From Bacillota bacterium (GTDB taxonomy: Bacteria > Bacillota > Sulfobacillia > JAJZYS01 > JAJYTV01), in the NCBI GenBank assembly GCA_021792885.1, contig JAJYTV010000080.1:1-7519 (forward strand): a stretch of 7,519 nt of DNA, in the 5' to 3' direction. Position numbers and translations under genes: made by a program. The notes below the pieces were generated by a model, which saw only the letters and a program-made list of their open reading frames with translations, did not search any database and had not been told where the DNA came from. Shown piece by piece: positions 5,207 through 7,519 of this stretch. How positions within the stretch are numbered: position 1 is the first letter of the stretch; every line of letters begins with the position of its first letter.

Positions 5207-5956
5207 TTGGACGGCGCATTCGTCGAGATCTCTCCCCACGACGTGCGGCGCAGCCCGTACCAGGCGCGGCGGGTCTTCGATCAGCACGCCCTCGAGCAGC
5301 TGGCCGCATCGCTCCAGGCGCACGGCATGCTGCAGCCGATCGTGGTGCGGCCTGCCGGGGACGGGTACGAGCTCGTGGCAGGCGAGCGCCGTTTGCGGGC
5401 GGCGCTGATCGCCGGCCTCGAGCGCGTGCCTGCGCTGGTGCGGACGGAGGGGGACGCAGAGAGCGCCGCCTTGGGCCTCGTCGAGAACTTGCAGCGGGCC
5501 GACCTGAACGTGATCGAGGAGGCGGAAGGATACCGCCGCGCGATGGAGGAGTTCGGCTGGACGCAGACCGAGATTGCGAAGCGCATCGGGAAGAGCCAGC
5601 CGTCGATCGCGAACAAGCTGCGCCTCCTGCAGTTGGGGGAGGAGATCCGCGCACTCGCGCAGAGCGGGGCGCTCGGCGAGCGGCACCTGCGCGCACTGCT
5701 GAAGCTGAGCGGCAGCCGCCGGCTCGAGCTCGCGAGGCAGGCCGCCGCGGAGGGCTGGACCGCGCGGGAAGTGGAGCGCAGGACGCGGGACATTTCCCGG
5801 GAAATACCCCGGCGCCTCGTGCGGGATGTCCGGATCGTTCTCAATGCGCTGCGCACTAGCGTAGAACGGTTGCAGGCGGCCGGCGTGGACGTCCAGATGG
5901 AGGAGTCGGACCGAGAGGATGCGCTGGAAGTGCGCATCCGCATCCCCCGGCACTGA
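5207..5956 (+). CDS. noc: Nucleoid occlusion protein Noc (ParB-family CTPase)
   Basis: Noc binds NBS sites, spreads as a CTP-dependent clamp and blocks division over the nucleoid. Numbered from TTG 5207 (250 residues), it has SPYQARRVF, the CTP-binding GERRLRA (59-65), ENLQRADLN (93-101) and a helix-turn-helix TQTEIAKRIGKSQPSIANK (119-137). The C-terminal dimerisation part, with RDVRIVLNALRTSVERL and ending VRIRIPRH, resembles Bacillus Noc rather than ParB. At the four positions separating Noc from ParB it has Q131, K137, Q142 and R159; three match Noc. It lacks the N-terminal GLGRGL peptide used by ParB to contact ParA. It also lacks an evident amphipathic helix like that at the Bacillus Noc N-terminus. 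The alternative ATG 5138 would add 23 polar residues and overlap rsmG by 44 nt. The gene lies between rsmG and parA, as in Bacillus. Confidence 0.9.
   Translation: MDGAFVEISPHDVRRSPYQARRVFDQHALEQLAASLQAHGMLQPIVVRPAGDGYELVAGERRLRAALIAGLERVPALVRTEGDAESAALGLVENLQRADLNVIEEAEGYRRAMEEFGWTQTEIAKRIGKSQPSIANKLRLLQLGEEIRALAQSGALGERHLRALLKLSGSRRLELARQAAAEGWTAREVERRTRDISREIPRRLVRDVRIVLNALRTSVERLQAAGVDVQMEESDREDALEVRIRIPRH
5792..5805. promoter_or_regulatory. Perfect Noc-binding site (NBS) inside noc
   Basis: ATTTCCCGGGAAAT is a perfect 14-bp palindrome and is identical to the NBS consensus known for B. subtilis Noc. It encodes part of ISREIP in the Noc linker before the C-terminal domain. It uses ATT, CCC and AAA-rich sequence in otherwise GC-rich codons, which suggests selection on DNA rather than protein. 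Noc bound here could nucleate spreading near the origin or affect noc transcription. Confidence 0.8.
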
Positions 5957-5973
5957 TTGAGGAGGACGGTGTG

Positions 5974-6759
5974 ATGGGCCGAGTGCTGGCCGTGGCCAAC
6001 CAGAAAGGCGGGGTGGGCAAAACCACGACGGCGATCAACCTGTGCGCCTGCCTCGCCGAGCGAGGCCAGAAGGTCCTGCTCGGCGACGTCGACCCGCAGG
6101 GCAACGCGACGACGGGACTCGGCATCCCGAAGGACTCCGATGCGCCGTCGATGTATGAGGTGCTGGTCGAGGGTGCGAAGGTGCAGGACTGCATCCGGCC
6201 GACGCTCGTCGAAGGGATGCACGTCATCCCCGGGTCGGTCGACCTGGCCGGCGCGGAAATCGAGCTCGTGGCGATCCAGCGCAGGGAGTACCGGCTGCGC
6301 GACGCGCTTGCGGAAGTGCGGTCGCGCTACGACTTCATCCTGCTCGACTGTCCGCCGTCCCTCGGGCTCATGACGCTCAACGCACTCGTGGCGGCCGACG
6401 CGGTGCTCATCCCCCTGCAGACCGAGTACTATGCGCTCGAGGGACTGACCCAGCTGATGCGCACGGTGCAGATGGTGCAGGGCGGGCTCAACCCTGCGCT
6501 GGGCATCGACGGGATCGTGCTGACGATGTTCGACGGCCGCACGAACCTCAGCATCCAGGTGGCGGACGAAGTGAAGCGACATTTCCCGGAGAAGGTGTAC
6601 CGCTCCGTGGTGCCGCGCAACGTCCGCCTGAGTGAGGCGCCCAGCCACGGGCGACCGATCTCCCGCTACGACCCGCGGTCGCGCGGGACGGAGGTCTATC
6701 GCGAACTTGCACAGGAGGTGTTGATCCGTGGCAAAGCGGGGACTAGGGCGCGGGCTTGA
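5974..6759 (+). CDS. parA: Chromosome partitioning ATPase ParA/Soj
   Basis: ParA is a DNA-binding Walker ATPase that drives ParB-parS (origin) segregation and, in Bacillus, regulates DnaA. The 261 residues begin MGRVLAVANQKGGVGKTT, with the deviant Walker A containing the signature lysine (KGGVGKTT, 11-18). GDVDPQGNATTGLG follows at about 38-51 (Walker A'), then the Walker B segment FILLDCPPSLGL, EYYALEGL and the late motif RNVRLSEAPSHGRPI. AGGAGG (5960-5965) is 8 nt from ATG 5974 and 5 nt from the in-frame GTG 5971. The ATG is preferred because Soj proteins start at MGK/MGR. The gene follows noc after 17 nt, and its last 32 nt overlap parB, so ParA and ParB are probably translated together. 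Confidence 0.96.
   Translation: MGRVLAVANQKGGVGKTTTAINLCACLAERGQKVLLGDVDPQGNATTGLGIPKDSDAPSMYEVLVEGAKVQDCIRPTLVEGMHVIPGSVDLAGAEIELVAIQRREYRLRDALAEVRSRYDFILLDCPPSLGLMTLNALVAADAVLIPLQTEYYALEGLTQLMRTVQMVQGGLNPALGIDGIVLTMFDGRTNLSIQVADEVKRHFPEKVYRSVVPRNVRLSEAPSHGRPISRYDPRSRGTEVYRELAQEVLIRGKAGTRARA
6713..6720 (+). promoter_or_regulatory. Ribosome binding site of parB inside parA
   Basis: AGGAGGTG is a near-ideal Shine-Dalgarno placed within the last codons of parA, 7 nt before the parB GTG at 6728. It fixes the start despite the 32-nt overlap. Confidence 0.8.
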
Positions 6760-7519
6760 GGCGCTGATCCCCGAGGTGCGCGTCGCACCCGGGGAGGGAC
6801 CCCAGCAGATCGCCGTAAGCGCCATCCGCCCGAACCCCTACCAGCCGCGCAGGGAGTTCGATCCAGAGGCATTGAAGGAACTCGCCGAGTCGATCTCCCA
6901 GCACGGGGTGCTGCAACCGCTGGTGGTGCGCGCCGCGGCCCAGGGGTACGACTTGATCGCTGGGGAGCGTCGCTGGCGCGCCGCGCAGATCGCGGGCCTC
7001 GAACAGGTGCCCGTCGTGCTGCGGGACTGCGACGACGGGCGGCTCCTGGAGATCGCGCTTGTCGAGAATCTACAGCGCGAGGACCTCAACCCGCTCGAAG
7101 AGGCGGAGGCCCTCGCGCAGCTCGCCGAGCAGCGCGGCATGCGGCAGGAAGAGATCGCCGCGGTCGTGGGCCGGAGCAGGTCTGCCGTCGCCAACAGCCT
7201 GCGCCTGCTCGGGTTGCCGGATGAGGTGAAGGAACTGGTACGGCACGGATCCTTGTCTGCCGGGCACGCCCGTGCCATCCTTGGATTGCCCCCCAGCATG
7301 CAGGTTCCGTCAGCACGGCAAGCCGTTGCGAAGGATCTGAGCGTCCGCGAGGTGGAGACGCTCGCGCGGGGCGGCGCGAAGGCCCGTCCGGCACCCGCGG
7401 GAAGCACGAGCCGGTTCTCGCGCTGGGAGGAGCGGATCGGCAGCGCGCTCGAGCTTCCGGTGCGGATCCGCGCCGGATCGCGCGGTGGAGCGGTCGAGAT
7501 CCGCTTCCGCAGCGAAGAG
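6728..7519 (+). CDS. parB: Chromosome partitioning protein ParB/Spo0J, missing C-terminal end
   Basis: ParB is a parS-binding CTPase clamp that loads SMC and stimulates ParA. The frame stays open for 264 codons to the window edge. By comparison with Spo0J only the last 15-25 residues are missing. The N-terminus (V)AKRGLGRGLEALI has the ParA-stimulating basic peptide. Then come NPYQPRREFD (36-45), the CTP-binding GERRWRA (79-85), ENLQREDLNPLEEA (113-126) and the helix-turn-helix with GRSRSAVANSLRLL (148-161). The GHARAILGL segment is at 179-187, and the dimerisation domain starts near 229 (RFSRWEERIGSALELPV). R151 and G179 at the specificity positions are those of parS-binding ParB, unlike the neighbouring Noc. 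No parS palindrome is visible in the window. GTG 6728 is set by AGGAGGTG 7 nt upstream. Confidence 0.96.
   Translation, partial: MAKRGLGRGLEALIPEVRVAPGEGPQQIAVSAIRPNPYQPRREFDPEALKELAESISQHGVLQPLVVRAAAQGYDLIAGERRWRAAQIAGLEQVPVVLRDCDDGRLLEIALVENLQREDLNPLEEAEALAQLAEQRGMRQEEIAAVVGRSRSAVANSLRLLGLPDEVKELVRHGSLSAGHARAILGLPPSMQVPSARQAVAKDLSVREVETLARGGAKARPAPAGSTSRFSRWEERIGSALELPVRIRAGSRGGAVEIRFRSEE

Noticed and set aside
5281..6825. Minus-strand open frame of 514 codons opposite noc and parA
   Set aside because: Antisense to Noc and ParA, which have clear catalytic and DNA-binding motifs; no ribosome binding site or family pattern.
5971..7519. A parS site near or in parB
   Set aside because: I looked for the TGTTTCACGTGAAACA-type palindrome and found no CACGTG core in the window; it may lie beyond the right edge.
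1..7519. Mobile element, CRISPR array, tRNA/rRNA or defence genes
   Set aside because: No terminal inverted repeats, spaced direct repeats, tRNA-like arms or related protein motifs were seen; every long segment is accounted for by conserved core genes.

Overview
The window is a chromosomal replication-origin neighbourhood from a GC-rich bacterium, most likely a member of the Bacillota (Firmicutes). The evidence is the order dnaN-dnaA / rpmH-rnpA-yidD-yidC-jag-rsmG-noc-parA-parB, strong AGGAGG-type ribosome binding sites, GTG/TTG starts, a short YidC without a signal peptide (the form common in Clostridia-like lineages), and a Noc paralogue beside ParB. The exact taxon cannot be read from the sequence. 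A deep-branching high-GC clostridial, Symbiobacterium-like or Limnochordia-like lineage is an inference only.

Left part (1-2456): dnaN (first 176 codons, running off the left edge) and dnaA are both on the minus strand. The 234-bp dnaA-dnaN gap carries DnaA boxes and, in the order expected of a Bacillus-type unwinding module, a DnaA box, a G/C run, a series of DnaA-trio-like triplets and a short A/T stretch. The 209-bp gap upstream of dnaA carries a second DnaA-box cluster between a recognisable dnaA promoter and the dnaA start, plus a divergent rpmH promoter. The origin therefore looks bipartite, with the two halves flanking dnaA.

Middle (2457-5181): a tightly packed plus-strand operon of rpmH (ribosomal protein L34), rnpA (RNase P protein), yidD, yidC (membrane insertase), jag/khpB (RNA-binding protein) and rsmG (16S rRNA methyltransferase). 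Junctions are gapless or overlap by 4 nt, apart from the short gap before yidC. The mnmE and mnmG genes that often sit between jag and rsmG in Bacillota are absent.

Right part (5207-7519): noc (nucleoid occlusion), parA/soj and parB/spo0J (the last missing roughly its final 15-25 codons at the right edge). Noc and ParB share the CTP-binding and helix-turn-helix framework but differ at the residues known to separate NBS from parS recognition. A perfect 14-bp palindrome identical to the Bacillus subtilis Noc-binding consensus lies inside noc itself.

Together these genes cover replication initiation (DnaA, DnaN, oriC), origin segregation (ParA, ParB) and coordination of division with the nucleoid (Noc), beside a conserved translation/membrane-insertion operon. 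I found no mobile element, CRISPR array, tRNA or defence system. The points of interest are regulatory sites and unusual details in core genes, not a new gene system.
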